Positions 35,057-48,782 of a stretch of DNA of 64,000 nucleotides are shown here, piece by piece. The notes beneath the pieces are model-generated. The model was given only the letters and a program-made list of their open reading frames with translations. It made no database searches and was not told the origin of the DNA. The DNA is from Hemileia vastatrix (Eukaryota; Basidiomycota; Pucciniomycetes; Pucciniales; Zaghouaniaceae), in the NCBI GenBank assembly GCA_030280995.1, contig JASXTE010000016.1, forward strand, positions 18,047,501-18,111,500, written 5' to 3'. Numbering within the stretch: the first letter of the stretch is position 1; each line of letters opens with the position of its first letter. The position numbers were made by a program, and so were the translations under genes.

Positions 35057-36860
35057 TTGATCCTGATTTTTATGAGAATCTGGAAAGTTATTCTGTTTCA
35101 CCATTGAGAAATACTCCAGATTTAGCCAACATTAATGATGAATATGTGAGAGATATTATTGCTAAAGAAATCATATAATAAACAACATGAAATTGACTCA
35201 GAAATATAATAGTTTGTTAACTGAACAGGGCTATCAAGCCTTGAGGAGTGAGTTTCAGAGAGTTTCTGATGATTTTTTTCATTACAAAGTAACTGATGAA
35301 AAGAAAGTTGCTTTATGGAATAATATCAAGAATGATTTGTCTAAATTAAAAGATACTGTGTCCATCTGTTTCCAGGAGCTAGAGGGACATAAGTTGAAGC
35401 TCAAAAGATTGAGTAACTATTATTCATCTTTACAAAATAAAAATCAATTATCTTTTGCAACCATCAATGAGAATTTATCTAGTATTCCAAGAGTAAAGAC
35501 TAGGTAAACAACCATTGATGAGAAATTGAATTAATTGTTATATAATCAAAAGTTTTCTGACATTTCTTTGAAAGAACCTGTTGAGCAGGATACCCCAATT
35601 TTACCTGTTCATAGTTCATCCAAAGAAAAATTGACTCCAGAAATACCTGTTGATATCACAGAGTTTCCATTGAAAATTGATGATGTGCCTTGATCATCCA
35701 CAGAAGGATTAAAAAATGAAATCACTGCCCAATTAAAGAAGTTACAGCTCCTTCTCTCTCAGAAAAAATCTTGTAACAAGTAGACTACTTCAAATCAAAA
35801 GAATTGGCCAAAACTTGACCAGTATCCAACATTTGATGGTGACTCTTCCTCTGATCGGCAACAGTTCATTTGCAGAATTGATAATCTAAAAAATTCTTAC
35901 AAACTCCCAGATGAGGAAATTGTGTCAAAATTACTTTCTTTATTTAAAAATGTAGCCCTAATGTGGTATGAATCTGTTCTCTTAAATAAGAATGACTACT
36001 CATGGGAAGATTGGAAAAAATTAATTAAATCACAGTTTGATGGTTCCAAGTTTAGATTAGCTGAAAAAAGGAAATAGAAAGAAACCAGATATAGATCTTC
36101 TACTTAAAAACCTATTGAGTTATTGATGAAATTTGTGATAATCTTAAGCCAAATGGATCCAGAGATGGGGTTTGAGTTATGGAAGAAGAGGATCCTCTAT
36201 AAATTACCTATGTATCTGAGAGACTTAATAGTTTCTAGGACTGAGTTCTCAAGGGAACCTTCTTCTTTCATTAATATTTGTAATGAGATCCTTCTTAACA
36301 ACAAGTATGAGGCTAGAAGATTCAATTCTAGAACTTCATTGGAGAAAACATCCAATTACCAACAAAAACCTGTGGAAAAGGTTGGTAAATCTTCTGCCCC
36401 TGTTGAACCCAAAAAGTATGCACCATATACTTGCTTCAAAGGCAGTAAGCCTTGGAAGAAAGGCCATGTTTGTGACAAGAAGATACATCTTGCTGAGCTG
36501 ACAGATGAACATGCCGATGACACAATAGCATTGGATGAAACTTCAAGTGATTGTGACAGCAATATCTCATATGAATCTCACCAGGAAATATTATGGCTGG
36601 AAAGAGATATTCATTTTTTAAAGAATATTGATATTGAGAATAATGATTTATCCACAGTAGAGGATGCTGAGATCATAAAAAACCTTGTGGACAGCTCAAT
36701 TATTATTGCCCCTCTCAAGGCACTAGTCTTGATAAATGGAAATAAAATTGAGGTTGTCTTAGATTCTGGAGCTGGAGGAAGTGTAGTATCTGAAAAAGCA
36801 CTTGCTTCAGTGGGCCAAGATTATAAATCAAAACTTATTCCTATCATTTCTGAGAAATAG
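35057..36860 (+). pseudogene. B3 gag capsid, zinc knuckle and protease
   Basis: Coiled-coil text is open at 35187-35507. Capsid-like WPKLDQYPTFDGDSSSDRQQ follows with several stops. The frame 36123-36860 holds a knuckle with one cysteine lost (CFKGSKPWKKGHVCDKK) and a protease with the catalytic triplet intact (VVLDSGAGGSVVSEKAL). Confidence 0.82.
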
Positions 36861-38456
36861 AGAGGTTATGGCTCAGTTTTGTCCCCCATTGGTAAATACA
36901 AAGCCATAGTATTTTTCAAATATAACCATGGTTTTGTAAGAGCTATATGTGATTTTTTTGTCATGAAAAATGATCATTTGAGTAGTTGGTTCATTGTGGG
37001 AAATGACATTTTAACCCAATATGGAATAAAATTAAATCCTTCAAACCAATGCTTCACAATGGGGATGAATGGGAAGAGAAAATTTAAAATTTCTCCCCAA
37101 GAAACTATCAACACCAGGACTGAAAACATGTCATTCTGTAGTTCAATATAATGGAAGATCTACAAAAGAAATGCCTACCCTTGTGTCTGAAATTGACAAT
37201 GCTTCTTTTGGAGAACAACCTTCTGGTGAGGATAAAGATTCAATTATTAAATTGATCAAATCTTTTCCTATGGCCTTTGCTCATGGATCACATGAATTAG
37301 GATTGGTAAAAGAAGAAATGAAGATTTCATTATCTTGCCCTTTAACAGAAATACCACCTACTTTAAAGAAGAAGCCTTATACAGTTTCTCCCACAAAGAG
37401 AAAAGATATTGAAGACAATATCTCTACCCTTTTAAAAATTAATGTTATTGTAAAGGTAGTTAAAAGACCTAAACATTGTGTTATCTCACCTGTCCTAATT
37501 TCTTAAGAGAAAGATAAGGACAGGTTATGTGGTGATTATAGAGCATTGAACTCTTATACTGTGGACAATATCTATCCTTTACGCAGAATTAGCTCTATAC
37601 GTGCTACCCTACAAGGTGCTAAATATATCAGCTGTTTGGATGATAATAAGGGATATCACCAGGTACCTGTTGAGAATAACTCTCAGAATTTTCTGATGAT
37701 TGCTACTTATATGGGTATTTATAAGTATATTAGGATGCAATTTGGCCCTAAAAATTCGCCATCAGTTTTTCAAAAAGTTATGGATAACACATTCCATCAA
37801 GAAATAATTGAAGGATGGCTGATGGTATGTATTGATGATATCATTATATTCTCTAAAACATTTGGGGACCATCTTAACAACCTGTGTAAAGTTTTCAATA
37901 AGATGGATGAGATAAATATGGAACTAGATTTGAAGAAATGCAAATTTGGGTGTTTGGTCATGTTGTCTCAGGGTTACAGATATGTGTTGACCAAAACAAA
38001 GTGGAAGACATACAACAGGTGAAGGCTCCTACCACAGTTAGAGAGCTCCAGAGTTTTTTGGAAATGTGTGGATACTATAGAAAGTATATTAAAAATTACT
38101 AAGTCATAGCATTACCCCTTACCAAACTGACTAGGAAAGATGTTGCTTTTGTCTGGAACAGTGAAAGACAAAGAGCTTTTGACACTATGAAACATTGTTT
38201 GATTTCAGCACCAATTCTTGCTTTACCTGACTTTAATCAACCATTTGTTTTATAAACTGATTCCAGTTTTATTGGTCTTGGTGCTGCCCTCCATCAGAAA
38301 CAAGTGATGAATGATAGAGTATTAAAGGTAGTAATTTTTTATATTTCAAGAACCTTGAGAAATAGTGAATTGAAATATTGTGCCACTCAACTGGAATTTT
38401 TAGCAGTAGTGTGGGCTCTGGAGAAGCTACATTATTACCTGGATGAACAGAAATTT
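36861..38456 (+). pseudogene. B3 reverse transcriptase and RNase H, 5' part
   Basis: RT text spans 37069-38022 with CGDYRALNSYTVDNIYPL and an active site reading VCIDDIIIFSK. RNase H begins near 38225 with YTDASFIGLGAALHQ-like text, damaged by a TAA and by Asp-to-other changes. It is cut at 38456 by the Copia insertion. Confidence 0.85.
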
Positions 38457-39070
38457 TTATTAAATTAAATATATATAATACTTTATAATTTCAATATAAA
38501 CAAAAAACAATATAATATATTGAAACTATTTACAACTAACTAACTAATGACACTCAAGTGTGTGCTTATTTATATTCCTGTTTTCTAAAATGTACATGTA
38601 AATTACTGGCTTTTCTCTTGTAGCATTTCAAATAGGATGCTATTACCATCCTCTCTTTTCTATACCACATTTCATATTCTCCTTCTATCTTCTTAAAATT
38701 TGCTTTTTCACAATCTATAGCCTTTCGTTTATTAGTTTTCTTCCCTTTGAATATGTATAACATTGTTACCTTTTTCTTATGTAATCTATTAATATTTAAT
38801 CTTCTGCTTTTGGTTTTATAGTAATCTTTAGTTGCACACCTTAAGATTAAATGTTTAACTTTAATCTTTCCATGCCACCTTATCACTTTTACCTTTTTAT
38901 CAATTAATTTATTTATTCTTTTAAATAGTATTTCTTGTCTTTTATTCACCTGTTGTAAAGCACTATTATCATCTTCATTATCATTGATTCTTATTGCATC
39001 TGTTAATTGTACTTCATCACTGTGAGATTTTGAATGGAGGTATGCTAAGTTTTCCATTGTCACATTAACA
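38457..39070 (-). repeat. Left (3') LTR of the Copia element
   Basis: Matches 53371-53985: ATTAAATTAAAT near one end, GTCACATTAACA at the other. A polypurine tract abuts it at 39071-39083 (minus strand GAATGGAAGGGGG). Confidence 0.9.
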
Positions 39071-39120
39071 CACCCCCTTCCATTCATCATCTCATAATTC
39101 TCTAATGCTATTTTTCTCAT
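38566..39120 (-). CDS. ORF inside the Copia 3' LTR, basic 184-residue protein
   Basis: The open frame starts just inside the element (MRKIALENYEMMNGRGCVN) and crosses into the LTR, ending FRKQEYK-stop. It is rich in Lys/Arg (KRINKLIDKKVKVIRWHGK, KTNKRKAIDCEK) with several Cys. The other LTR has a colinear 165-codon open frame (53978-53481) of the same sentence with about 20-25 substitutions. I do not recognise a domain. Both copies are stop-free although the pol of this element is full of stops. Confidence 0.5.
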   Translation of the reverse strand: MRKIALENYEMMNGRGCVNVTMENLAYLHSKSHSDEVQLTDAIRINDNEDDNSALQQVNKRQEILFKRINKLIDKKVKVIRWHGKIKVKHLILRCATKDYYKTKSRRLNINRLHKKKVTMLYIFKGKKTNKRKAIDCEKANFKKIEGEYEMWYRKERMVIASYLKCYKRKASNLHVHFRKQEYK

Positions 39121-39126
39121 GAATTT

Positions 39127-41132
39127 AAAATGTTTTATTCAATCTAGGGGCTTAGTAAATATATCAGATACCATTTCATTAGTAAGAATATATTCAATGA
39201 ATATCTCTTTATTTTTAATTAGATCCATCACATAATTGTAGTGCGTTTCAATGTGTTTAGTTCTTGAGTGAAAAGCTGGGGTTTTTCCTTTCTTTATTGC
39301 ACTTTGAATATCCGATTATATTATTTTTGGTCTAGTGCATTCTTTACCTATTTCTATTAATATTTTTCTCCACCATACTGCTTCTTGGCCTGCTGCCAAA
39401 TATGCTCGGTACTCCACTTTGGATGATGACGTGCTCACAGCCCCAAGTTTTTTACTTTGCCAAGAAACTGCAATATCATTTATCATAAACACATGTCCGC
39501 TGACTGACTTTTGGTTTTCATTTTCTGCCCACCCTGAATCTACAAACCCTCTGAGAATTTCATTATTTTTCTTATAATATATTCCCCACATTTGTGTTCC
39601 TTTCAAGTATCTTACAACCCTTTTAAAAGCTGCCTGATGTGAGTGATTTGGTTTTTCTAAAAATTGAGACAATATTCCTATGCTATAAGCTATGTCAGGT
39701 CTTGTACATTGTGAGAGATAGTTTAGTGACCCAATAGCTGATCATAGTCCTTATTTTCTGTTTTATACACTTCATGTTCCTTATTAGTAGATGCTTCTAA
39801 TTTTTCATTTGATTTCATTGGGGTTCAATTGATTTTTGCATCTTCTAAATCATATGCCTTTATTAAGTTTTTAACATAGTGTTCTTGTGATAGGAATATA
39901 CTTCCCTCATTTTCTATTATTACTTTGATTCCAAGTACATGCTGCACTATAACCAAGTCTTTAATTTTGAATGTTTCTTTAAGTCTTTTAATTAGTTCCT
40001 CACTATTTTCTCCTACTAAAATTAAATCATCCACCCATGAAAAAGCTAGATCCCCATTTGTATGGATGAAGAGGCAGGTATCTGCATCACTAATGCAGTA
40101 GCCATTTTTGATAAATCATGCTGTCATGGTTAAATACCACCCCCTTGCTGCCTGCTTCAATCCATACAATGTTTTCTTTAATTTTATTATAAATTTTTCT
40201 GGATGTTGTATTAGTTCTTCTTTGTAATGATTATTATATGCTTCTTTCTTTGTTTCTCGTAGCCATTCAATAAAAACTTCAGGTATATTTATAAATAAAG
40301 CCTCCTCTTCCTCAAGTTTTGTGTTTAAATATTTTTTGACAAAGTCTGCCTGTTTCTGTCTCTGGTTTGTTGACGCTGTGTAATTTGATAAGAATCTCAT
40401 TGTCCTGAGTTATCCTGTAGGCAAGAATGTTTCTTCAAAATCTATCCCTTCTTTTTTCTTGAAGCCTCTAGCTACACATCTTGCCTAATACCTTTGTAAT
40501 TGCCCTTCTGCATTAAACTTCTTATTAAGTACCCATCTTGTTGTTATTACTGTTTTGTTTATATCTCTATTTTCTGTAGGTATTATCTCAAATACTTCAT
40601 TCTCAATTATTGAATCTTAATTGTCAAAAATTGCCTTCTTCCAATTAATCCATTCTCCTGATTTTTTTGCTTCATGATAACTATCTGGAATAAACAGATT
40701 TTCTCTTACAAAGGTTTCTGTAAACATAGCCTCCAAGTTAATTTCTTCTTAAATTTGTTCTATTTTGTTATTTTGATTAGCTACACATGTTTTTAGATTC
40801 CAATAATTATCCAGAACCTTTCTTTCCCTTGTTGATTTTCTAACCTCTGGTTCCTTTGGTTCATGAATTTCTTCTATTTTGTTGGGTTCATTATTTTCTT
40901 CTATTGCTTCAATTTCATTCATAGGTGTGAGGTAAGTTTTCTCATCATTCTTTCTCAACCTTACATCTCGGGATCAAACATTTGTTTCCTTCTCTTTGTC
41001 CCATAATTGGTATATACTTCTTTCTCCTTCATCCATTCCTACTACTATTCCATTTCTGCACCTTGCATCTAACTTACCTATCTTTTGGTAGTGATGAATA
41101 CTGTAATATACTTTTTTGCCAAACTCTATAAT
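39127..41132 (-). pseudogene. Copia integrase tail, reverse transcriptase and RNase H
   Basis: Read leftward: IEFGKKVYYSIHHYQKIGKL and CRNGIVVGMDEGERSIYQLW close the integrase. An acidic Glu/Pro linker follows, then RT with KTLYGLKQAARGWY and the active site FSWVDDLILVG (about 40030). RNase H (SADMCL; WQSKKLGAVSTSSSKVEYRA; GQEAVWWRKILIEIGKE) ends at 39316. Stops occur at many points. These are standard Copia landmarks. Confidence 0.87.
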
Positions 41133-42308
41133 TGTCAGCCTAGATATCTCTAGGACTGAGTATTTTTGATACTTAAAATAAGATAACCTTGAGTACATTA
41201 AGCTTATATCTTAAAAATAAGGTTAAACCAATAATATATATGATTATATTACATATATATATAATTATTACTCTATTATATAAGTTATAGTAGTTCAAAT
41301 AGCTTATACATAGCTTAATAATACTTATTAAGGTGTTAATAGAGTCATAATATACTTATCTTAAGTGATATTAAGTAATTATTGAAATACATAAGCTTAT
41401 AAGTATACATAAACCTCATATTCAGTGAAATATGCAGTATATTATGTATATTTAGGTCTATAAGTGGGTTTTAGCCTCTTAATAGCCTACAAACTTTGTC
41501 TTTCTGCTTATTTTAGGTCATATGGACGTATTCAGTGGATTAAAAACGCCTACAGAAGCATAAACATCTATTTCAGCTGCATACACTCAGTTTGGACAAC
41601 TTAATCTGCTTCCTTGGATGGATATTCACGGATTTATGGGTTGGGAGGTCATTGCTGGGTTAATATGGATTCTTGGGGATGTTATTGGGGGCTTGGAAAT
41701 TTCATTTGTTTCCTTTATATGCTTTGGTTTTCATTATATTCTCTTTGGATGATTTATTTTACCTCTTTCCTTATGGTATCTGCTTTTATCTGGATTTTCT
41801 ATTTATGGTATGGGTCTGTGTTATCATTAACTGTGATGGAGGGTCCTTACTGGAGGTATGGGTTTTGAATCTTCTTGAAGTGAATGCCATGGGGAGGTCA
41901 TGGGCCCTCACAGTGCTGTAATTGCCAGTGATAGCAGTGACATCATCTGGATTGAAGGTCTGTGCACTCCAGTGGATTTTGGTATAAGTAAAGGAGGATT
42001 TTGGCGGTTATTAGACATCACTTACTTACTAAAATTCAAATAAACATTATAACAAAATTATTATCATTTAGAAATATTTTATAAAGCCTTTATAATTTGA
42101 TATTATCTTTATATAAGCTATAACTATATTATATTCATCTATTTTTCACCACTAGCATGCATTTAAATCAAAGTATTGTGAGTTTTATTTGAGTATAACT
42201 AGTTTATTAGTCTTCCCCTGGGGTTTAATAATTTGATAATTTATTAATAAGTAGTAGGATCATTAATAAATACTATTAAATAATACTTATATACTAGATA
42301 CACTGACA
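41133..42308 (+). repeat. 5' LTR of B4, 1176 bp
   Basis: Starts TGTCAGCCTAGATATC and ends TAGATACACTGACA, followed by an ATTGAGGGTCTTTCC leader like that of B3. An 80-codon hydrophobic frame (41673-41921) is present in both LTR copies but is probably incidental. Confidence 0.92.
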
Positions 42309-42842
42309 ATTGAGGGTCTTTCCTTAGTTTTTACTTATTATTTTGTATAAGCCTTGTGACGTGATTTTTACTTTAGTATAGCTCAAAACAAACCAAATAT
42401 CTGGATCTTCTGCATCTTAGTGGGTCATCATAACTCAGTTATTGTGGAAAAGAACCCTTATAATAATTGTACTAATTTTTTATTATAAAAATTAGGTATT
42501 TATAGTAGTAACTGTACCCAATATAAACCCAATTTCACTTGGAATTTGGTCACCAATATAACATCCAATAAAATTGGTATTTGGTTGAAGCTTGGTAAGA
42601 TATTTATTAACCCTTATAAAGGTCTAGTTAAACTCATTATTTTATTTTTAACAGATTTTTTTGAATTTTTATTTCATTTTATTTAAATAAATAAAGATTT
42701 AAATTCAGGGTAAGTCCCAATGCTTTTTATTAGTAATAACATTGCTAATACTTTTAATCTACTAATTCCAATAGGTTTTCCTTTATTTAGACGTGATATA
42801 TTGTTATTAATATTAATATTAGTTCTCCCTAGGACAATGTAA
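42309..42842 (+). other. B4 5' leader
   Basis: AT-rich leader between the LTR and the first gag frame. Unlike the B2 and B3 leaders it shows no array of CAGTTGA...GTCCTG pairs and no clear tRNA-like phrase. Confidence 0.5.
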
Positions 42843-44154
42843 GTGAAAAGCCTGCTTATAATACCAGGTCTAAAGCTAAAAAAAACATTGCTCCAGGACA
42901 TAGCCATGGAGGGTCAGTCATACCTCCAGACAGAGAAAATGAGTATAGATGAAAAAGACACCATCTTAAAAAAGATTACCATAAAAAAGATGTCTCCTCC
43001 TCTGAAGGATCAACTATCCCATCTTGCAAAACAGGTCCTGAAGTTGGAGGAATCAAAGTCTCTCATGCTCAAAGAGGTAGAGCAATTACAGAAAAATTGC
43101 AAGGTAGGATTCCAGCAGATGAACCAATCATTGGCAGAGCTAAAGGGATGCCAGCCAAGTCAGCAACCCCCTACCCCAGGAGGGTCACATCACTCCCAGG
43201 AAAAAATACTGGTAGACAAATGGAAGTGGGATTGGTTCCATCAACAATGGGCCAGTCACAACTGCAACAAGGATCCTCCTCCTCATCAGACTTCCTCAGT
43301 TCACCTTTACAAGGGAAAACAAAGGCGCCAAAAATCAGGGCTCACACAAATCCCGTGGTAAGTAGATTACCCTCTCGGATTGAAAACAATACTGATAATT
43401 ACAATTTAGGTAATATTATTGATGTCAAATCTGTGCAGAAAATAGAGGAAGACTTAAGAGAATAAGGTTTTAATGTGGATACACCTGACTTGTCTTTTGT
43501 CAATAACAACAGTAGTATTTATAATAATAATACAGTTAATCCTCAGTTGCCACCACTTACTAGTGAGATGAGAAGTTCACAAGAGAGTGAGTGAATTGAG
43601 AAGGAAGACATGGAGTATTTTAATAATAATCCAACTGTCCATAGAATTGTTTCAGCATTGTGGAATAGAATGACTGATTGTGAGGAACAGACAGTTAAGC
43701 TCACAAGAGATACAATTTCATCCTTAAAATTGAACATTTCTCAACTGGCAACACATAATGAAGAATTAGAGAATGAACATTTGTCTCTAACTCTTAAGTA
43801 TGATTCTTTGAGTAATAAATATAGTGAACTTTCAAACAAATTCTGTGAGTTGGAAATATTTTATGAAGCACATTTATTGAAAAATGAATCAAGAACTAAT
43901 TTATCTTTTCCCAGACAAACCAAAATGTCTCTGAGCTACTACAAAGATTGAATAAAGTTGAGATTGAAACTTCCAATCTACTAATGAACCAGGAAAATTA
44001 TAGGTATACTCAGTATAATAATAATCCTTTCATTGGAAAGAGTGAATCTCATTCCTTACCTATACCACCACAACTAAAACCATCTGGTGGTAGTGTCAAA
44101 TCTGAAAATGTAAGTCACAAATCCATGCAGGAGGAAATACAAGAACATTTATAA
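42843..44154 (+). pseudogene. B4 ORF1 and overlapping ORF2 start
   Basis: ORF1 is open 42843-43361 (the likely start is the internal ATG at 42906, MEGQSYLQTEKMSIDEKD). It has a coiled coil (LSHLAKQVLKLEESKSLMLK), VDKWKWDWFHQQW and a basic tail ending TQIPW-stop. ORF2 is open 43097-43465 in the -1 frame over the same bases. Further coiled-coil gag text follows (43610-43951, 43948-44154). Confidence 0.72.
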
Positions 44155-45290
44155 AGAGTAAATGAGTGGTTGAATTTACCTAAGATTAGTGAAACAAAAT
44201 CCAATCAGAAGAACTGGCCTAAGATAGATCAGTACCCAACTTATGATGGGGAAGCCAGCTCGGATTGGCAACATTTTATCCAAAGAATTGACAACTTAAA
44301 ATTCTCATATAAGTTACCAGATGAAGAAATAACATCAAAATTGATCTCTTTATTTAAGGATGTTTCTTTATTATGGTTTGAAGCTGTTTTTAATGAGGGT
44401 AAAGATTACTCTTGGGTTGAATGGAAACAACTAATTGAAAAAAAATTTGGAGGTTCTAAATTCAGACTCACTCAGAAGAGACTTTATGAGAAAAATAGGT
44501 ACAATCCGTTGAATGGTGAAAAACCTGTGGTATTTTTAGTGAATTTAAATAAAATATTAAAGCCATTGAGCCTAAAATTGATTTTAACTTATGGAAAGAT
44601 AAATAATATATAAATTACCTATATCTGTCAGAGACATTGTTGTAGTTGGAACAATTAATGTTACTGAATATTCTGACTTTATTAATATTTGCAATGAAAT
44701 ATTACTAAACCATAAGTATGAAGCAAGTTATTCCTCTTATAAACAAAATGTTGAACCTGTTAAAAATCAGAATTCAAAAACACTTCAGGAGAAGCAGAAA
44801 AAACCTACTGCACCTGTAGTCCCAAAAAGGTATGAGACAAATACTTTTTATAAGTGTAACAAACCTTGGGTTAAGGGTCAAAAATGTGAAAAGAATATAA
44901 ATATTGTTGAAAATCAACGTGAATCTGAAACTGAAACTGAAAAAAGTAAAGAATCAAGTGATTATGACAGCAATATCTTATATGGTGATGAAAATGGAGT
45001 CTCTATTTTGGAAGATAATTTGTCCATCTTTGAAAATCCAATATTGAATATGGACCCAAATGAATCTTTAATGAATTTTTAGGATGCTGAAATCATTAAA
45101 GGTATATAAACTGATAACTTTAGAATGACACCTATCACAGTTCCAGCTATCATTTCTGGTGAGAATGTTAATATAGTATTGGACACAGGAGATGCTGGTT
45201 ATGTTGTTTCTACTAATACATTACAGAAAATTGATAGTGAATATAAGTCTAAGCTTGAACCCCTTAAAAGTAAAAATTGGAAAGGTTTTG
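44155..45290 (+). pseudogene. B4 gag capsid, zinc knuckle and protease
   Basis: Capsid-like text IDQYPTYDGEASSDWQHF and KKFGGSKFRLTQKRLYEK lies at 44170-44613. The knuckle is degraded (FYKCNKPWVKGQKCEK: first Cys and His lost). The protease reads IVLDTGDAGYVVS with D-T-G kept. One TAG (near 45080) and frame breaks separate the pieces. Confidence 0.8.
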
Positions 45291-47100
45291 GATAAGTACT
45301 ACACCCCATTGGTAGATACAAAGCTGCTGTTTTCTTTAAAAATCAACATGGTTATGTAAGAGTAACTTGTGACTTTGTAGTCATGGATAATACTAACTGT
45401 AGTAACTGTTTTATCATTGGAAATGATATTCTGACTAAGTTTGGTGTAAAATTAGACCCTTCTAATAATAACTTTACAATTGGCATAAATGGTAAAAGGA
45501 AATTTAAAATAAATTCTTTTAACACAGTCTTACACATTGAGTCAGTAACAAATATTCCGTGCAAAGGAAGAGAATCCAATGAGATGGAACTTCTGGAAAC
45601 AGAAATTTCAAAAGCATCATTTGGCACTCAGATAAGTGAAGCTGAGAAAAATTATATTTTGGACTTAATTAAAGCATTACCAATGGCTTTTGCAAATGGT
45701 ACAAATGAGCCTGGCCTTGTAAAAGATTATGAAATGAAGATTAGTTTAACCTGTGATATGGATAATATTCCTTCTAGTCTTAAAAAGAGACCATACCCTG
45801 CTTCACCAATGAAGAGGAAAGAAATAGAGGATAATATTACGATGTTATTAAAAATGAACATTCTTGAGAAGGTTGAAACTACACCAAATTATTGTGTAAT
45901 ATCACCAGTGCTAATTTCTTATGAACAAGATAAAACAAGACTTTGTGGTGATTATAGAGCATCAAATACATTTAAAATAGATGATATTTATCCCTTGCCA
46001 AGGATTGCCTCTATACATTCTACCCTTAAAGGTGCTAAGTATATAAGTTTCCTAGATGGAAATAAAGGTTACCATCAAATTCCTGTTGAAAAGAGTTAAC
46101 AGAACTTTTTGTTGATAACAACACACATGGGAATTTGTAAATATGTCAGGATGCCATTTGGACCAAAAAATGCTCTATCAGTATTTCAGAAGTTAATGGA
46201 TGTAACATTCCATAATGAAATGATTGAGGGATGGCTAATGGTATACATTAATGACATCATAGTGTTCTCTAAGACATATGATGAACACTTAATCCATTTA
46301 AAGAAGGTATTTCAGAAAATGGATGAAATAAAAATGACCCTTGCGCTGAAAAAATGTAAATTTGGGTTTTAATCATTAAAACTGCTTGGTCATATTGTAT
46401 CTGGCTTACAAATATGTGTAGACCAAAATAAGGTGGCTGAAATAAAGAATATTGGCATTCCTCAAAATGTAAAGGATGTACAATCTTTTCTTGGTATGTG
46501 TGGTTATTATAGACAATGTATAAAAAAGTACCAATTAATTACTTCACCATTGACCACACTGATAAAGAAATCAGAAGCATTGATTTGGAATAATGAAAGA
46601 CAACAGGAATTTGATAAGTTGAAAGAATGTTTGATAACAGCTCCTATCTTGGGATTACTAGATTTCCAATTGCCTTTTGTGTTATATACAGATGCAAGTT
46701 TTATTGGTCTGGGTGCTGCTTTGCATCAATAACAACTTATTGAAGGAAAAATGTCAGAAGTAGTAATTTGCTATATTTCACGTACTCCAAGAAGTAGTAA
46801 ATTGAAATATGGTGCTACTCAACTTGAATGTTTGGAAAGAGTATGGGCTCTTGAGAAGCTAAATTATTACCTTGAAGACCAAAAATTTGAGTTAATAACT
46901 GACTGTGGTGCAGTTAAGTCACTCTTAAACATGAAAACTCCTAATAGACACATGTTTAGATGGCAATTAGCTGTAAAAGAATACAGAGGACGGATTACTA
47001 TTACACATAGAGCAGGAACCTTACACTTTAATGTAGATTTGTTATCTAGAGTACCTCTGCCTAATAATGATGATAATCCTGTTTATGTTCCTGAAACAGA
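45291..47100 (+). pseudogene. B4 reverse transcriptase and RNase H
   Basis: RT is open over 45383-46099 and 46109-46372 with a single TAA between. The active site is YINDIIVFSK in place of YIDD. RNase H: FVLYTDASFIGLGAALHQ then a TAA, ATQLECLERVWALEKL, ELITDCGAVKSLLNMKT, HFNVDLLSR. Apart from the active-site change and a few stops this is the best-preserved pol in the window. Confidence 0.88.
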
Positions 47101-48679
47101 GATTATTAAAATTTATGGCATTTATATTGTAGATCTTGAGGATGAATTTATGCAATCAATTCTTGACATGTGTTCTTCAGATCCTGAATTGAGTAAGCTC
47201 ACTACAATATTAAATGATCCATCTAATGCTTCAATGAATGTATTAATAAAAACATTATTAAATAAGTATAAAGAGGCATTAGAAAAAGGAAAATTTTCCA
47301 TTGAGGATGGTTTTATATATTACAGGAAAAAATTTAATAATGTAATTGTAATTCCCCTTCAATGAAGGAGTTAATGTTAAGTATATGTCATGATGATATA
47401 TTATCAGGTAATTTTGACTACCATAAAATATTAGCCAGAGTAAAAAACACAGCTTGGTGGATTAACATGTCTGAGAATGTTCATAAATATGTTGAAACAT
47501 GTGATTCTTGTCAAAAATCTAAAAGATTAACAGGCAAAAGAGCTGGTTTATTACAACAAATTGAGCAACTAAAAGCTCCATGGGAAATAATTAACATGGA
47601 CTTTGTAACACGTTTGCCAAAAGCAGAGAATAATAGTTATAACTCCCTCTGGGTGATTGTAGATAGATTTACAAAGATGTGTAAATTTATTCCTACCCAA
47701 AAAGAGGTTTCTGAAAAGGACTTAGCTTTTTTTATGGTGGACACAAATGTTAAATATAGCAGGTTTCCCCAAAGCAATAGTTTCTGACAGAGATCCTAAA
47801 TTTACTTCTGAGTTCTGGATATCACTTATGGATGTTTCAGGGTGTCAATTAAAACTTTTTACAGTACACCATCCACAAAATGATGGGCTAGCAGAAAGAA
47901 TGATACAAACTTTAAAAGATATGATAAGAAGATATTGTGTTTTTGGTCATAACTTTAAAGACAATGACAAATTCACACATGATTGGGTAACTCTTATCCC
48001 AGGTTTAGAATCTTCATACAATAGTACAGTAAATTTTGTCACTGGCAAAAATCCATTTGAGTTATGGTTGGGTTATGTACCTAATACCCCTGCTAAAACT
48101 CTTAATAGATTACCTAGATTGGATATCCATCCAGGTACTAAATCTTTTCTTCAGATGCAAGAATTATGCAGGAAACATGCTCAAGAATGTATAAATAAGG
48201 TGTTTGTGTATGAGAAAAAAAGATGGAATATAGCCCATAAAGAACAAATGCTCAAAGAGGGTGATGAAGTCCTTCTTTCTACACTAAATTTCAATTTAAA
48301 TGGTAATGTTAAATTGAAGGATCTATTCATTGGACCATTTGAAGTTAAAAAGATGGTTCGTTACAATGCTGTTGAGGTTATTCTATATGCACCATATGAT
48401 AGAAAACATCCAGTATCTCCTATTTCTCTTATAAAACCATACCATTCTAATGATACTGCTCTATTTCCAAGAAGATCAGGAAGACATAAACAGCAACCTG
48501 AAGAAATAGTTGAAAAGGCAGAAATTGAAAAGATACTTAAAAAGAGACACCTTACTAAAGAAAAGGGAGTTGAGTATCTATTAAGATTTAAAAATAAATC
48601 AAGTGAATATGACCAGTGGATTCCAGAAAATGAAATCTCTGATCTTAAAAATCCCTTGAATAAATTTGAATCAAAATAA
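47101..48679 (+). pseudogene. B4 integrase with chromodomain
   Basis: The zinc-binding region has ICHDDILSGNFDYHK (second His is Asn) and CDSCQKSKRL. The core has INMDFVTRLP, a frameshift near 47740, VSDRDPKFTSEFW and HHPQNDGLAERMIQTLKD. The last 310 codons (47747-48679) are open and finish with a chromodomain-like end (EIEKILKKRHLTKEKGVEYL, YDQWIPENEISDLK). Confidence 0.88.
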
Positions 48680-48782
48680 TACTGTTAATTCAGTATATGT
48701 ATTATAGAAAATTTAAATTTTTTTTCTATTCACTCCTTACTTTTAATTAAAATGTCTTAACATTTTTTATTGTTTTTTTTTT

